The translations under genes and the position numbers were made by a program. Below, in pieces: positions 63,151 to 64,000 of a stretch of DNA of 64,000 nucleotides (its first letter is position 1; each line of letters starts with the position of its first letter). Origin of the DNA: Saccharomycopsis crataegensis (lineage: Eukaryota; Ascomycota; Saccharomycetes; Ascoideales; Saccharomycopsidaceae); assembly GCF_037102585.1 (NCBI RefSeq), contig NW_027043830.1, positions 434,001 to 498,000 on the forward strand. Direction: 5' to 3'. The notes under the pieces are model-generated. The model was given only the letters and a program-made list of their open reading frames with translations, had not been told where the DNA came from and did not search any database.

Positions 63151-64000
63151 TCAGTCTTCCTTATTTTGTTTTAATAGAGCCTTGAATGAAAATGGCTCAT
63201 ATGCATACCCTTCTCCCTCAAAGAACTTGGACATCGCTTCAACCCAATGCAATCTTAAGGAATGTAACATGGCTGATGTACCTTCCATAAGAACTAAAAT
63301 ACAAACAGTCAAGACAAACCACATACCAAATAAAAACCATGCTTTGAAAACTGTGAAAAGTGATGGCTTTGAATCGTCAAAAGCATTCGAAATGGTCATT
63401 CCCCATAAAACCGAGGATAATTGTGCATGGGCCAATGAAAGGGCCCAAAGACGCAAGTATGAAGCAGTATGAGAAACACAGTTAAGACAGAATTCAATAG
63501 TGTGGATCACTTGATGGATCATAATATCTCCGAAATCAAATTCTCCGTCTCCGTGACCATGTCCACCACCTTCATTATCATTTTCGGTGCTAATATCGGT
63601 AATAATCAAATCATCTTCACTGGCATTATCTTCGAGTAATAACACAGAGTTATGATTTTCTTGAGAGTACAAATCTTTATAACCCTCACTGACTGCCTTA
63701 TTGTTTTTATGTCTAAGTACCAAAGGCTTGTAAAGCAATAACCAAGGAACACAAACTAATGCAATGAGTAGCAATATCAGTTGAACAAACGCTTGGCCAG
63801 GATACAATTGCTCATCAATAGTCCCAGGAGATAAAAACATGTTAATAAGCATATTCAATAACCCCGGGGCTGGTTTTTCAATCTTGATCCAATCAACACA
63901 CCATTTGTAGACGATCATTAAGGTCAAATAACCAAAAATACTTTGCATAAACAAAAAACTTGGAACGAAATTACCAATGATATCGACAGGAGATTTGAAG
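63151..64000 (-). CDS. VPH1: V-ATPase V0 subunit a, C-terminal part
   Basis: The frame is open to the right edge of the window (upstream codons read [20 protein letters not shown]), so the start lies outside. About 283 residues of the membrane domain are visible: several transmembrane helices, an acidic cytosolic loop with a His/Gly stretch ([16 protein letters not shown]), and the conserved [20 protein letters not shown] helix bearing the arginine essential for proton transfer to the c-ring. The C-terminus ([17 protein letters not shown]) is typical. Vph1 (vacuolar) and Stv1 (Golgi) cannot be separated from this part alone. VMA3, which encodes the ring subunit it works with, is also in this window. 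Confidence 0.93.
   Translation of the reverse strand, partial: FKSPVDIIGNFVPSFLFMQSIFGYLTLMIVYKWCVDWIKIEKPAPGLLNMLINMFLSPGTIDEQLYPGQAFVQLILLLIALVCVPWLLLYKPLVLRHKNNKAVSEGYKDLYSQENHNSVLLLEDNASEDDLIITDISTENDNEGGGHGHGDGEFDFGDIMIHQVIHTIEFCLNCVSHTASYLRLWALSLAHAQLSSVLWGMTISNAFDDSKPSLFTVFKAWFLFGMWFVLTVCILVLMEGTSAMLHSLRLHWVEAMSKFFEGEGYAYEPFSFKALLKQNKED

Overview
This is nuclear DNA from a budding yeast (Saccharomycotina): a compact gene layout, TACTAAC branch points, rare introns near the 5' ends of genes, and yeast-specific families such as SPT7, HUL4, RSC1/2, DGK1, LHS1 and MUD2. The genetic code looks like a CUG-Ser yeast. In the first of two tandem phospholipase B genes, a CTG codon at 5965 falls on the Ser of the conserved SGGG(F/Y)RAM motif, and the neighbouring paralogue has TCC there. 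I cannot name the species. I saw no tRNA, rRNA, CRISPR array or intact transposon.

Layout, left to right: 3' part of YHM2 (1-624, +); SPT7 (-); tandem phospholipase B genes, one secreted and one with a GPI-type tail (+,+); RNH202 (+); an unrecognised coiled-coil protein (+); GOS1 (-); CTK1 with an upstream exon (-); THS1 (+); SUR2 (-); NCS6 (+); VMA3 in three exons (+); ROT2 (-); SNU13 (+); a DDB1/CPSF-A family protein, probably MMS1 (-); a two-exon FMP46-like gene (+); HUL4 (+); RSC1/RSC2 (-); an ORF-poor stretch of about 4 kb with hairpins; an OPT oligopeptide transporter (+); DGK1 (-); RPL20 with an intron splitting its start codon (-); LHS1 (-); MUD2 (+); NOP58 (-); an unrecognised acidic, disordered protein with a C-terminal PP1-docking-like motif (+); and the C-terminal part of V-ATPase subunit a (-, running off the right edge).

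The genes are independent housekeeping units, not operons. Several share pathways: SPT7, RSC1/2 and CTK1 (chromatin and transcription); SNU13, NOP58 and RPL20 (ribosome production; SNU13 and NOP58 are both box C/D snoRNP proteins); MUD2 and SNU13 (splicing); VMA3 and the subunit a gene (both V0 sector of the V-ATPase); ROT2 and LHS1 (ER protein folding).

Four genes need splicing to be annotated correctly: CTK1, VMA3, FMP46-like and RPL20. Their five introns were found by reading splice signals by eye. The most unusual structures are the 14-nt and 13-nt leading exons of VMA3, the one-nucleotide coding exon of RPL20, the roughly 37-residue glutamine tract in CTK1, and the long ORF-free interval at 42.2-46.2 kb.
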